Positions 53,716 to 62,614 of a stretch of DNA of 64,000 nucleotides are shown in pieces. The notes under the pieces are model-generated. The model was not told the DNA's origin and did no database searches. It worked only from the letters and a program-made list of their open reading frames with translations. A program made the translations under genes and the position numbers. Each line of letters starts with the position of its first letter. The stretch's first letter is position 1. Origin of the DNA: Candidatus Marithrix sp. (lineage in GTDB: Bacteria; Pseudomonadota; Gammaproteobacteria; Beggiatoales; Beggiatoaceae); assembly GCA_016744775.1 (NCBI GenBank), contig JADGDS010000003.1, forward strand, positions 1 through 64,000. The letters are read 5' to 3'.

Positions 53716-56700
53716 GTGAAACGTTTTGTTCATTTACATCTTCACACCGAATATTCGTTAATTGATAGTCTGATTCGTATCAAACCGTTAGTAAAAACGT
53801 TGCGTGATGCGAATATGCCTGCCTGTGCTATCACTGATTATAGTAATTTATTTGCACTGGTAAAATTTTATCGCGCTGCACAATCGCAAGGTATTAAGCC
53901 TATTATTGGTGTGGATACACTATTATCTCATAATGATAATTCAGTCTCTCATTTAGTATTATTATGTCAAAATAATACTGGTTATAATAATCTTACTCGT
54001 TTAATTTCTCGTAGTTATACCGAAGGGCAACGTGATAATGTTCCTTATATCCATACTAAATGGCTAAAAGGTGCAACAGATGGCTTGATTGCCTTATCTG
54101 GTGGAATTCATGGTCATATCGGGCAAACTTTATTAGCAAATAATTTTGAATTAGCGCGACAACATGTAGAAGCATGGAAAAATTTATTTCCAGAACGGTT
54201 TTATTTGGAGTTACAACGTACTGGTCGTGCAAATGAGGAAACATATATTCATGCCGCTGTTGATTTAGCTTTAAAAGCGGATGTTCCAGTTGTAGCTACT
54301 AATGATGTTTGTTTTCTTGAGGCTGATGATTTTGAACCTCATGAAATTCGTGTTTGTATTCATGATGGCAAAGTGTTAGACGATAAAAATCGTCCTCGCC
54401 GTTATACTTCTCAACAGTATTTGCGTACTCCAGAAGAAATGGCAGAATTATTTGCTGATATACCAGAGGCATTAGAAAATACATGGTTAATTGCTGAACG
54501 TTGTAATATTGAGTTAAGCCTTGGTAAAAATTATCTGCCTGATTTTCCAGATATTCCTAAAGAACAAACTGTTGAGGAATATTTTCGTGATCAAGCTAAG
54601 TTAGGTTTAGAACAACGTTTACTGACTTTATTTGATAGTAGCAGTGAAGATTTTGCTAAGCAACGTAAGCCTTATGATGAGCGTTTAGCTCTGGAATTAG
54701 ATGTTATTATAGAAATGGGCTTTCCGGGCTATTTCTTAATAGTTGCGGATTTTATTCAATGGGCAAAAGATAATGATATTCCAGTAGGACCGGGGCGTGG
54801 TTCAGGTGCTGGTTCATTGGTAGCATACGTACTTCTTATAACTGATTTAGATCCTATTCGCTATGATTTATTATTTGAGCGGTTTTTAAACCCTGAACGG
54901 GTTTCTATGCCAGATTTTGATATTGACTTCTGCATGGAAAGGCGCGATGAGGTGATTGCTTATGTTGCAAGGCGTTATGGGCGTGAACGAGTTTCACAAA
55001 TTATAACTTATGGCACCATGGCTGCCAAAGCGGTAGTACGTGATGTTGGGCGTGTTTTAAATCATGCACATGGTTTTGTAGATAAAATTGCTAAACTGAT
55101 TCCATTTGAAGTAGGAATTACCCTAGAAAAAGCCTTAGAAAAAGAACCAGCTTTACGCAGTCGTTATGAGGAAGAAGAAGATGTACGCGCTTTAATAGAT
55201 ATGGCGCGTAGATTAGAAGGATTAACTCGTAATTCGGGCAAACATGCTGGTGGTGTTGTAATTGCCCCTACAGTTTTAACAGATTTTACGCCGCTGTATT
55301 GTGAACAAGACAGTACAGATTTAATGACTCAATTTGACAAAAACGATGTGGAAGCAGTCGGTTTAGTTAAATTTGACTTTTTAGGCTTAAGAACACTTAC
55401 TATTATTAAGTGGACATTAGACACAATCAATCGTTTTGTTGATAAACCTGTAGATATATCAAAAATTCCTCTGGATGATCCAGCGACTTTTGAATTACTA
55501 AAACGAGCTGATACTACAGCGGTATTCCAATTAGAATCATCTGGCATCAAGAAACTGATCAAACAATTGCAACCAGATTGTTTTGATGATGTAGTAGCTT
55601 TGGTCGCATTATATCGTCCCGGACCCTTGCAATCTGGGATGGTAGAAGACTTTATAAATCGAAAACATGGACGTGCCAAAGTTGAATATCCGCACCCTGA
55701 TCTAGCACATATTTTGAAACCAACTTATGGTGTCATTGTTTATCAAGAACAGGTTATGCAAATTGCTCAGGTGCTGGCTGGGTATAGTTTGGGTGGGGCA
55801 GATTTGCTTCGGAGAGCAGTTGGTAAGAAAGTTCCAGCAGAAATGGAGAAGCAAAGAGGAATTTTTGTAAAAGGTGCCGCTGCGAGAAATGTTAAAGAGC
55901 AAGTTGCCACTTCAATTTTCGATTTGATGGAGAAATTTGCCGCTTATGGTTTTAACTTAAGTCATAGTGCCGCTTATGCTTTAGTTTCTTATCAAACTGC
56001 TTGGTTGAAAGCTCATTATCCTGCCGCTTTTATGGCTGCTGTGTTATCTGCCGATCTTGATAATACTGATAAAGTTGTGATGTTGGTTGAAGAATGTCGC
56101 GCTATGAAGCTGAAAGTTTTGCCGCCTAATATTAATCTCTGTGATTCTAAATTCACTGTTGTAGATAATGAAGATTTGTCTATTTATTATGGTTTAGGCG
56201 CGATTAAAGGTGCTGGTGAGGCGGCTCTTGAAAGTATTGTTGCGGAGCGTCAAGAACATGGAGCTTTTAGTGATTTATTTGATTTTTGTAATCGGATAGA
56301 TTTGCGTAAAGTTAGCAAGCGTTTGTTAGAACCTTTAATAAAATCAGGAGCTTTTGATGATTTAGGTCCTAATCGTGCAATTACGATGGCTTCTTTAAAT
56401 ACTGCTATTAAAACTGCGGAACAGAATTCTAATAATAGTGCCGCTGGGCAAAATGATATTTTTGGCAGCAGTTCAGCTACTAGCAAAAAACCTGAATTTG
56501 TTAAAAATGTAGCTAATTGGAATGAAACTGTACGTTTAAATAAGGAAAAAGAAAGTTTAGGTTTTTATTTAAGTGGACATCCTATTACTCCATATTTGCC
56601 TGAATTAAAAAGAATTATTCATAGTAATTTAGCAAATATTAAACCTACTGAGAAAAAGAAAACGCTACGTGTTGCTGGTTGGTTGATTGATGTGCGTGTT

Positions 56701-57156
56701 AAAAATACTCAGCGTGGGCGCATGGCTTTTTTGACTTTAGATGATAATACAGCGCGTATAGATGTAAAAGTTTATTCTGAAGTTTATAATCAAGTATCTG
56801 AGCGGTTAGTAAAAGATAGCTTATTAATTATTGATGGATCAGTGCGTTCAGATGATTACACTGGAGGTTATAGTATGACTGCACAAAGTGTTTCAACTCT
56901 TGAAATTGCTCGTGAAAATTTAGCTAAGAGTTTGGAAATATATGTTTCAAACACATCTGATAATTTAGCTGAAAAACTAGTTAATATCTTGACACCTCAT
57001 CGTGATGGAAAATGTCCCGTTATAATTCATTATAAGCGTCAAGATGCTCAAGTAGATTTACAATTAGATGAGAATTGGCGCATTAAACCCGATACCAGTT
57101 TAGTTGATGAATTAAAGAATTTGCTTGGAGAAGATCAAGTTAAGGTAATATATTAA
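53716..57156 (+). CDS. dnaE: DNA polymerase III alpha subunit
   Basis: 1146 residues, beginning at a GTG codon (MKRFVHLHLHTEYSLIDS). PHP domain at the start; catalytic aspartates in SMPDFDIDFCMERRDEV and later RNSGKHAGGVVIAP; PGRGSGAGSLVAY; HhH and OB-fold parts (KKTLRVAGWLIDVRVKNTQ) at the end. This is the replicative polymerase of the DnaE1 type. rnfD follows after two bases. Confidence 0.97.
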   Translation: MKRFVHLHLHTEYSLIDSLIRIKPLVKTLRDANMPACAITDYSNLFALVKFYRAAQSQGIKPIIGVDTLLSHNDNSVSHLVLLCQNNTGYNNLTRLISRSYTEGQRDNVPYIHTKWLKGATDGLIALSGGIHGHIGQTLLANNFELARQHVEAWKNLFPERFYLELQRTGRANEETYIHAAVDLALKADVPVVATNDVCFLEADDFEPHEIRVCIHDGKVLDDKNRPRRYTSQQYLRTPEEMAELFADIPEALENTWLIAERCNIELSLGKNYLPDFPDIPKEQTVEEYFRDQAKLGLEQRLLTLFDSSSEDFAKQRKPYDERLALELDVIIEMGFPGYFLIVADFIQWAKDNDIPVGPGRGSGAGSLVAYVLLITDLDPIRYDLLFERFLNPERVSMPDFDIDFCMERRDEVIAYVARRYGRERVSQIITYGTMAAKAVVRDVGRVLNHAHGFVDKIAKLIPFEVGITLEKALEKEPALRSRYEEEEDVRALIDMARRLEGLTRNSGKHAGGVVIAPTVLTDFTPLYCEQDSTDLMTQFDKNDVEAVGLVKFDFLGLRTLTIIKWTLDTINRFVDKPVDISKIPLDDPATFELLKRADTTAVFQLESSGIKKLIKQLQPDCFDDVVALVALYRPGPLQSGMVEDFINRKHGRAKVEYPHPDLAHILKPTYGVIVYQEQVMQIAQVLAGYSLGGADLLRRAVGKKVPAEMEKQRGIFVKGAAARNVKEQVATSIFDLMEKFAAYGFNLSHSAAYALVSYQTAWLKAHYPAAFMAAVLSADLDNTDKVVMLVEECRAMKLKVLPPNINLCDSKFTVVDNEDLSIYYGLGAIKGAGEAALESIVAERQEHGAFSDLFDFCNRIDLRKVSKRLLEPLIKSGAFDDLGPNRAITMASLNTAIKTAEQNSNNSAAGQNDIFGSSSATSKKPEFVKNVANWNETVRLNKEKESLGFYLSGHPITPYLPELKRIIHSNLANIKPTEKKKTLRVAGWLIDVRVKNTQRGRMAFLTLDDNTARIDVKVYSEVYNQVSERLVKDSLLIIDGSVRSDDYTGGYSMTAQSVSTLEIARENLAKSLEIYVSNTSDNLAEKLVNILTPHRDGKCPVIIHYKRQDAQVDLQLDENWRIKPDTSLVDELKNLLGEDQVKVIY

Positions 57157-57158
57157 AA

Positions 57159-58043
57159 ATGGAATTTAAAGTCTCAAACGCACCGTTTATACATAATAAC
57201 AATAGTGTATCCAAAATTATGCGGCAATTGCTCTATGCTCTAATGCCGGCTATTGTTGTATATGTGTATTTTTTTGGTTGGAATATTGTTGTTAATTTAT
57301 TTATTGCTAGTATTACTGCATTGAGTTGTGAAGCTTTAATGCTGTTGCTACGCAAACGCCCATTACGCGCCTTTCTTACAGATTATAGTGCAATTGTAAC
57401 CGCTTTTTTACTGGCTTTGGCTTTACCGCCATTTGTGCCTTGGTGGATTACTGTATTAGGAACAGCTTTTGCCATTATTGTGGCTAAGCATGTATATGGT
57501 GGCTTAGGTTATAACTTGTTTAATCCGGCAATGGCTGCTTATGCGATGTTATTGATTTCATTTCCATTACAGATGAGTGATTGGTCAGTAATATTAGATA
57601 CTTTAAGTGGTGCTACTCCTTTAGATGCAATAAAAAATCAACTAAAAATCACCGATCTTAAAGCTTGGGAGTGGATAAATCTTGCATTTTTATTAGGTGG
57701 CTGTTGGCTGTTGTATAAAAAAGTGATTACTTGGCATATTCCGGTAGCAATGTTAATTAGTTTAATTATCATTTCAGCAATATTTTTTCTGATAAATCCG
57801 AATTTATATTCTTCACCATTATTTCATCTTCTAAATGGCGCAACAATTATGGGAGCATTTTTTATAGCAACTGATCCAGTAACAGCAGCAACATCAAATA
57901 AAGCTCGATTAATTTATGCCGCTGGAATTGGGATATTAATTTATGTTATTAGGACATGGGGAGCTTATCCAGATGCGGTGGCTTTTGCGGTGTTGTTGAT
58001 GAATATGGCTGCTCCTACTATTGATTATTATGTTAAGAGTTAA
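57159..58043 (+). CDS. rnfD: Rnf electron-transport complex subunit D
   Basis: 294 residues with about nine helices, a little short against 350 in E. coli. AKHVYGGLGYNLFNPAMAAY is the family mark; SGATPLDA holds the threonine that carries covalent FMN; FFIATDPVTAATSN follows. RnfD is a membrane subunit of the ion-pumping ferredoxin:NAD oxidoreductase. The other rnf genes (A, B, C, G, E) are absent here; the downstream gene is convergent. It is two bases after dnaE. Confidence 0.9.
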   Translation: MEFKVSNAPFIHNNNSVSKIMRQLLYALMPAIVVYVYFFGWNIVVNLFIASITALSCEALMLLLRKRPLRAFLTDYSAIVTAFLLALALPPFVPWWITVLGTAFAIIVAKHVYGGLGYNLFNPAMAAYAMLLISFPLQMSDWSVILDTLSGATPLDAIKNQLKITDLKAWEWINLAFLLGGCWLLYKKVITWHIPVAMLISLIIISAIFFLINPNLYSSPLFHLLNGATIMGAFFIATDPVTAATSNKARLIYAAGIGILIYVIRTWGAYPDAVAFAVLLMNMAAPTIDYYVKS

Positions 58044-58059
58044 TTAACTTTACATAACT

Positions 58060-58169
58060 CATGTTACGCAGTGAAAGCCCCCCAACCCCCTAAAGGGGGA
58101 GCCACACTATGATGCAGTACTCCCCCTTTAGGGGGTTGGGGGGCTTTTGTGCTTTATACGTAACATCAG
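58060..58169. repeat. CCCCCTAAAGGGGG-family hairpin inside TGTTACG arms, copy 4
   Basis: Inner arms AAAGCCCCCCAACCCCCTAA and its reverse complement enclose GAGCCACACTATGATGCAGT. Outside are GTTACGCAGTG and TTATACGTAACATCAG, remnants of an inverted pair also seen at 24440-24540. The right arm codes for the last residues and stop of the neighbouring gene. Confidence 0.9.
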
Positions 58170-58619
58170 TTTGGTAATTTCTTCCATCCATTCCTGATAA
58201 TATATATCATCATCAATTTCATTTTTTAAATCATCAGAAAGATTTGAAATTATATCCAATGCTTGAAAACAGTATTCTGATTCTACAACACCTACGCGCA
58301 AATCTACATTAAACTTATCTTTTGGAATCAAAACATGATACTTACATCGCAAATTTAGTGGACTAGATAAGGCTTCATCTGGAAGTTGAAGGTCAAAACC
58401 ACCAAGCATCGGATTATCATCAGCTGGTACAGTTAAAATTAAATCATCATCAGTATTCAATACCACCCATTGCAATCCCATAACATCAACATCTTCAAAT
58501 AGAAAAATATCTCCGGGCTGTGGATTGAATGGACGATCTTCTAGTTCTATATCAATTAAATTCTGTTTCTTTGTTATATCAGCATCTATCTCATATAAAT
58601 TTTTAAAATCTATTGTCAC
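58128..58619 (-). CDS. Acidic protein of unknown function, ended by a repeat
   Basis: 163 residues, rich in Asp and Glu (PGDIFLFEDVDVMGLQW, NTDDDLILTVPADDN). No family is recognised. The last residues (KSPPTP) and the stop codon come from the palindrome 58060-58169, so the natural C-terminus has been cut or extended. It stands 12 bases downstream of the HTH gene; the two are probably a unit. It could be an accessory or inhibitor protein of that regulator, by position only. Confidence 0.6.
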   Translation of the reverse strand: MTIDFKNLYEIDADITKKQNLIDIELEDRPFNPQPGDIFLFEDVDVMGLQWVVLNTDDDLILTVPADDNPMLGGFDLQLPDEALSSPLNLRCKYHVLIPKDKFNVDLRVGVVESEYCFQALDIISNLSDDLKNEIDDDIYYQEWMEEITKLMLRIKHKSPPTP

Positions 58620-58631
58620 AATTTTCCTATA

Positions 58632-59609
58632 CTATTTTAGTATTTTATCAATAAAAATTGATAAAGAATTTGACTTATAATTATTTGTTATATCTTGTGC
58701 GTATTGTCGAAGAATTTTGATACAAGCATTTATTGTGCCTACAGATACATTTAATTGTTTTGCCAACTGACTTTGTGAGGGAATTTCCGTGAACTTACTT
58801 ATGGCTTGTACCCGTGCCATGAATATCAGTTTAAGATTATGACGAACACGACGCTGATAAGTTGAGTTTTCAATTAACTGAATCATATTTAGGTACCACT
58901 GATGAAATATGTTATTTAGTTCATCACAATCTATGTAAAAGTCATCTTGTGGTTCATCTATTTTGACACTCAGATAGCTAGCACGAACATCATCTTTCAT
59001 TATATCGACTAGAGTTTTAAATCTAAAATGTTTAATACCAACATCTTTAAATGCACAAATCAATTCACATAGCTGTTGTTGGACTCTTTTATTCCGTTTT
59101 GCAAGCTTTATGCGAATCTTCAACCATGTTTGATTATTTCTAAGGACTTTAGATATTAATTGAGGATCATCGTCCGTTATCTTAGATGATTCAAAACTAA
59201 AAGATGTCTGATTACAAATTTTTCCCCTTTTTAAGCCTTCAGGAATAATCGTTCCTGATTCAATTCCATCTTGAAGGGCGCATATAAGATTTTGTGCTAC
59301 TGCATAACCTATAGGGTCATGAGTTCTTTGCCGCTCTGTGAGGAAATTATTAATATTCCTAAACACTAAACCATCTATATTATCAAATCGTTGCATCGCA
59401 TTAGTTAATGATCTAAGACGCTTAGCAATTGCAAACATATAACAGTCAAAAACCATTTCATCAAATAAACTAGGGTCTTGGTCCCAATTACCAGCACTGG
59501 GATAACCTAAAAAATTAGTATGATTATTCCATAATCCTCGTTGATACATTCTCTCACGTAAAGCTTTAGCTATAGTTTTTAACAAACTATGAAATACACT
59601 TTCTGGCAA
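58632..59609 (-). CDS. Helix-turn-helix protein of unknown family
   Basis: 325 residues. Near the C-terminus, SQSQLAKQLNVSVGTINACI is a good HTH of the sigma region 4/GntR shape. The middle has FRNINNFLTERQRTHDPIGY, a segment I have only a loose memory of from sigma-like proteins. No membrane helix is seen. With the acidic protein encoded 12 bases downstream it may form a regulator and partner pair. The role is not known. Confidence 0.6.
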   Translation of the reverse strand: MPESVFHSLLKTIAKALRERMYQRGLWNNHTNFLGYPSAGNWDQDPSLFDEMVFDCYMFAIAKRLRSLTNAMQRFDNIDGLVFRNINNFLTERQRTHDPIGYAVAQNLICALQDGIESGTIIPEGLKRGKICNQTSFSFESSKITDDDPQLISKVLRNNQTWLKIRIKLAKRNKRVQQQLCELICAFKDVGIKHFRFKTLVDIMKDDVRASYLSVKIDEPQDDFYIDCDELNNIFHQWYLNMIQLIENSTYQRRVRHNLKLIFMARVQAISKFTEIPSQSQLAKQLNVSVGTINACIKILRQYAQDITNNYKSNSLSIFIDKILK

Positions 59610-59924
59610 AAAACAAGACTTATCATTTAATTTATTTATTATATTTGGTCATTATTTCCTCGATTTCTTAATATTTTGAAAATTAACATTTTTTTACTCA
59701 AAACTGAATGATTATAGAAATCTATCGTTAATCTTATTAGTGAGAGTCTTATAAAGCCCCCCTAGCCCCCCTAAAGGGGGGAATGATTAGCAAATTATTT
59801 CATTCATTCCCCCTTTAGGGGGCTAGGGGGCTTACTAATGATGGATGATGTAACCCATTGTCTAATTAAGTCTAAAATAATATATAGCAAATATGAATTA
59901 AAATCAAGCAAAAAATAAATTACG
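59610..59924. other. Intergenic region with a hairpin repeat
   Basis: About 315 bases without a gene. It holds the hairpin 59754-59834 and the promoters of the divergent HTH and glycosyltransferase genes, which I cannot place exactly. A GATGATGTAACCCATTG stretch after the hairpin resembles the TGTTACG arms seen at other repeats. Confidence 0.6.
59754..59834. repeat. CCCCCTAAAGGGGG-family hairpin, copy 5
   Basis: AAGCCCCCCTAGCCCCCCTA begins the left arm and TAGGGGGCTAGGGGGCTT ends the right arm; the centre, about 20 bases, has AATGATTAGC. Unlike the others it lies between two gene starts, so it is not a terminator of either. Confidence 0.9.
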
Positions 59925-61088
59925 ATGAAAATTGCCTTTAGCCATGATTGGCTATCCTTTTATTCAGGTGGGGATAAAACACTTGAAGCTATGCTGGAGC
60001 ATTATCCAGACGCGCCAGTTTATACCTTGATTTATCAAGCTGAAAATTTTCGCGGTACCCATATAGCGCAACATCCTATATACACATCATTTATAGAAAA
60101 ATTGCCCAAGGGTCGTACAAAATATCGCTCGTATTTAGCTTTTATGCCACTTGCTATAGAACAGTTTGATTTGTCTGAATATGATGTAGTGGTATCTAGT
60201 TCTAGTGCTATTGCTAAAGGAGTTATAACTGGACCAAATCAATTGCATATCAGTTATATACACACTCCTATACGCTATGCTTGGGATTTGCAACATCAAT
60301 ATTTACGTGAAGCCAATATGGAAACAGGAATGAAATCTTGGTTAGCGCGTTGGGTACTGAATAAAATACGTATATGGGATATTAGAACCATTAATGGAGT
60401 AGATAAAATGGTAGCTAATTCTCACTATATAGCGCGACGCATACGCAAAGTATATGGTAGAAATGCAACAGTTATTTATCCTCCGGTAGATATAGACGCT
60501 TTTCCTTTACAAGAACAGAAGCAGGATTTTTTCTTAACAGCGTCAAGAATAGTACCTTATAAAAAAATTAATCTGATTGTTAAAGCTTTTAACAAAATGC
60601 CAGACAAACGCTTAGTTGTGATTGGAGACGGTACAGAATTTAATAAGCTAAAAGCCATTGCTGGTTCAAATATAGACTTGATGGGCTATCAACCAGATGA
60701 AGTCTTAAAAGACAAAATGCAAAAAGCTCGTGCATTTGTATTTGCCGCAGAAGAAGATTTTGGCATAACACCAGTAGAAGCACAATCTTGTGGTACTCCC
60801 GTTATTGCTTTTGGCAAAGGTGGAGCAACTGAGACTGTTATAGACGGAGAAACTGGCTTGTTTTTTTCAGAACAAACAGAAGAATCTATAATAGAAGCAA
60901 TACAACGCTTTGAACAACAAGTATTTATACCGAAAAAGATTCATGAACATGCCAAATACTTCTCCAAGGCTAGATTTCAAAAACAAATGATAGAATTGAT
61001 AGAAACGAGTTGGGAAAAACGACTAATGGAACATAATAAAAAACATCAGATAATTCCATTAACAGAACCAAGATTAAGATGCAATTAA
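59925..61088 (+). CDS. GT4-family glycosyltransferase
   Basis: 387 residues, GT-B fold. FSHDWLSFYSGGDKTLEAML at the start, then HISYIHTPIRYAWD, SRIVPYKKINLIVKAFN, and the donor-binding EEDFGITPVEAQSCGTPVIA with KGGATETVIDGETGLFF. It probably adds a sugar to exopolysaccharide or lipopolysaccharide on the inner membrane's cytoplasmic face. The neighbours (EPS-type MarR gene, overlapping by 10 bases; flippase downstream) support a surface-polysaccharide role. Confidence 0.92.
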   Translation: MKIAFSHDWLSFYSGGDKTLEAMLEHYPDAPVYTLIYQAENFRGTHIAQHPIYTSFIEKLPKGRTKYRSYLAFMPLAIEQFDLSEYDVVVSSSSAIAKGVITGPNQLHISYIHTPIRYAWDLQHQYLREANMETGMKSWLARWVLNKIRIWDIRTINGVDKMVANSHYIARRIRKVYGRNATVIYPPVDIDAFPLQEQKQDFFLTASRIVPYKKINLIVKAFNKMPDKRLVVIGDGTEFNKLKAIAGSNIDLMGYQPDEVLKDKMQKARAFVFAAEEDFGITPVEAQSCGTPVIAFGKGGATETVIDGETGLFFSEQTEESIIEAIQRFEQQVFIPKKIHEHAKYFSKARFQKQMIELIETSWEKRLMEHNKKHQIIPLTEPRLRCN

Positions 61089-61417
61089 ATATAACACATT
61101 TCAACTTATTACGTTTATTGGAAAAAAAGTCAAATATTAATCAAAGAGCCATTGCAAGAGAACTTCAAATTAGCTTAGGCAAGGCGAATTATTGTTTAAT
61201 TTCATTGATTAATGATGGTTACATAAAAACAACAAAAACAGGCAAGAATAAGTTCTTATATATATATAAGCTTACATCCAAAGGTTTAGAAACCAAAGCT
61301 AAGCTGACAGTGCAATTCTTAAAACGAAAAATGGCTGAATCTCATAAGTTGCAGACTGAAATTGAAGAATTGAATCAAGAAGTTAAAGCCCTGAAGGGGC
61401 GAAATAATACAGCCTAG
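61079..61417 (+). CDS. MarR-family EPS-associated regulator
   Basis: 112 residues. A winged helix (NINQRAIARELQISLGKANY, LINDGYIKTTKTGKN) with a coiled tail (FLKRKMAESHKLQTEIEELN) fits the MarR-type regulators linked to exopolysaccharide clusters. It overlaps the glycosyltransferase gene by ten bases. The last codons (LKGRNNTA, stop) come from a palindromic repeat starting at 61386; a second copy of the coding tail, ending VQRLGINSKPQS, lies at 62615 and may be the original end. Confidence 0.85.
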   Translation: MQLNITHFNLLRLLEKKSNINQRAIARELQISLGKANYCLISLINDGYIKTTKTGKNKFLYIYKLTSKGLETKAKLTVQFLKRKMAESHKLQTEIEELNQEVKALKGRNNTA

Positions 61418-61574
61418 GGCAACGCCCTAGGTAAATTCGGATTGATGTAATTTAGCCCTGAAGGGGCGAAATAATGATATTTATGTTTTAATACGCCCCT
61501 TCAGGGCTATGTTAAAATAATATCCGCACCTAGGGCGTTGCCCTAGGCTATATTATTTCGCCCCTTCAGGGCTT
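61386..61574. repeat. AGCCCTGAAGGGGCG nested inverted repeat
   Basis: The outer arms of about 47 bases (AAGCCCTGAAGGGGCGAAAT, then AGCCTAGGGCAACGCCCTAG) match with one mismatch. Inside, TAGCCCTGAAGGGGCG and CGCCCCTTCAGGGCTA form a second pair, and CCTAGGGCAACGCCCTAGG is a palindrome in itself. It begins in the last codons of the marR gene. Confidence 0.92.
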
Positions 61575-61681
61575 GTAAATCAAAGATTTAAATATTTGTG
61601 CGCTGGAGCGTGGGATGTTAGATAGCATGTGAGGTGCAAAATTTGATACAATGTATGTTCACTATTTAAGCAAATACCATA

Positions 61682-61864
61682 ATGAAAACATTAAACATAC
61701 AAATTGATGATTCGCTATATGCTTCGCTATTGGAAATGTTAAAAAAAATACCGAAAAGTAAAATCAAAATACAGGAACTGGATTCCACAAATGATCTTAG
61801 CTTTGAACAGGCTACGAATTATGCCCTAGAGAAAAATAAAGAATTATATAAGCGTTTATCCTGA
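61682..61864 (+). CDS. Antitoxin of a Doc-type module
   Basis: 60 residues, MKTLNIQIDDSLYASLLEML at the start, then a charged tail (FEQATNYALEKNKELYKRL). Its TGA overlaps the ATG of the doc frame by one base (TGATG), typical of a TA operon. The toxin that follows has lost its active site, so this antitoxin has no target here. Confidence 0.65.
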   Translation: MKTLNIQIDDSLYASLLEMLKKIPKSKIKIQELDSTNDLSFEQATNYALEKNKELYKRLS

Positions 61865-62149
61865 TGAAGCTATTAACATTAGAACAGGTTTTAATATTGC
61901 ACCAGCGAATTATTGAACAATCTGGTGGTTCTATCGGTATTCGTGATAAAGGTATTTTAGAATCTGCATTGGCACAACCCTATATGACTTATGGCGGACA
62001 GGAACTGTACCCAACATCGATAGAAAAAGTCGCTGCATTTACAAGCAGATGTTGATACACAGGAAGCCATAATATTAGCAGTTGCTGCCAGTGAGATGAG
62101 CAGAGAGTCCTTTTTGGAATGGTTACAAAATCATGTTGTGCCACAGTAA
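61864..62149 (+). pseudogene. Doc/Fic toxin with its active site deleted
   Basis: The frame starts MKLLTLEQVLILHQRIIEQS and GIRDKGILESALAQP, YGGQELYPTSIEKVAA, the Doc N-terminus. Near 62040 the frame shifts and the rest reads LQADVDTQEAIILAVAASEM and SFLEWLQNHVVPQ, the Doc C-terminus. What is missing is about 30 residues including the HPFxDGNKRT motif that Doc uses to phosphorylate EF-Tu. The toxin is dead. Confidence 0.85.
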
Positions 62150-62239
62150 TTGACAACATTCAACATATTCATCCTCGTTTGTCTGGGAACTGATTCATGA
62201 TATAATGCAAGTTATTATAACTAAAAAATAGGTAATAAC

Positions 62240-62428
62240 ATGATCGCAATACGAGAATTGGTAAAGGTTAAAAATCATAGGATAGATTTATTATTACCAG
62301 CAGATTTTGACTATGATGAAGTTGAAGTAATTGTGCTACCTAAAGCCGAATTTGATTATTGGAGTGATGAAGAAATAGCACAAATGGGCAAAATAGGGCA
62401 GATGTCTCAAAGTTTTGATAAAAACTAA
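62240..62428 (+). CDS. MazE/PemI-like antitoxin, shortened
   Basis: 62 residues: MIAIRELVKVKNHRIDLLLP, LPKAEFDYWSDEEI, QMGKIGQMSQSF. In relatives the tail continues after the SxSF motif; here it stops at DKN. A promoter may lie in the TTGTCT-TATAAT-like stretch before 62215. It precedes a toxin remnant. Confidence 0.55.
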   Translation: MIAIRELVKVKNHRIDLLLPADFDYDEVEVIVLPKAEFDYWSDEEIAQMGKIGQMSQSFDKN

Positions 62429-62612
62429 TCAAAACGGTATTATTGTTAGCAAAAATGACTTGGAAAGCGGTGAATTAAAAAAGGAATCATTAATCATAAT
62501 TCCTAAAAACTTTACTTTGCATAAATCTATTTTGTTTAAATATCTTGCCACTATAAAAACTGATAAACTTAACTCTATTTTTGTGGCATTTTGTCAAGAA
62601 TTGGGGTGTTAG
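62415..62612 (+). pseudogene. MazF/PemK-like toxin, C-terminal remnant
   Basis: The frame reads ISKNDLESGELKKESLIII, NFTLHKSILFKYLATI and IFVAFCQELG, the second half of a MazF/PemK-type endoribonuclease. The N-terminal half with the RNA-binding PFP loop is absent. A deletion near 62423 seems to have taken the end of the antitoxin and the start of the toxin. Identity is moderate. Confidence 0.55.
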
Positions 62613-62614
62613 TT

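Noticed and set aside
55329-56486. Minus-strand frames within dnaE
   Set aside because: Antisense shadows of the replicative polymerase gene.
61386-61574. Possible CRISPR array in the repeated CCCTGAAGGGG units
   Set aside because: The units are inverted, not direct repeats with even spacers, and no cas gene is near.
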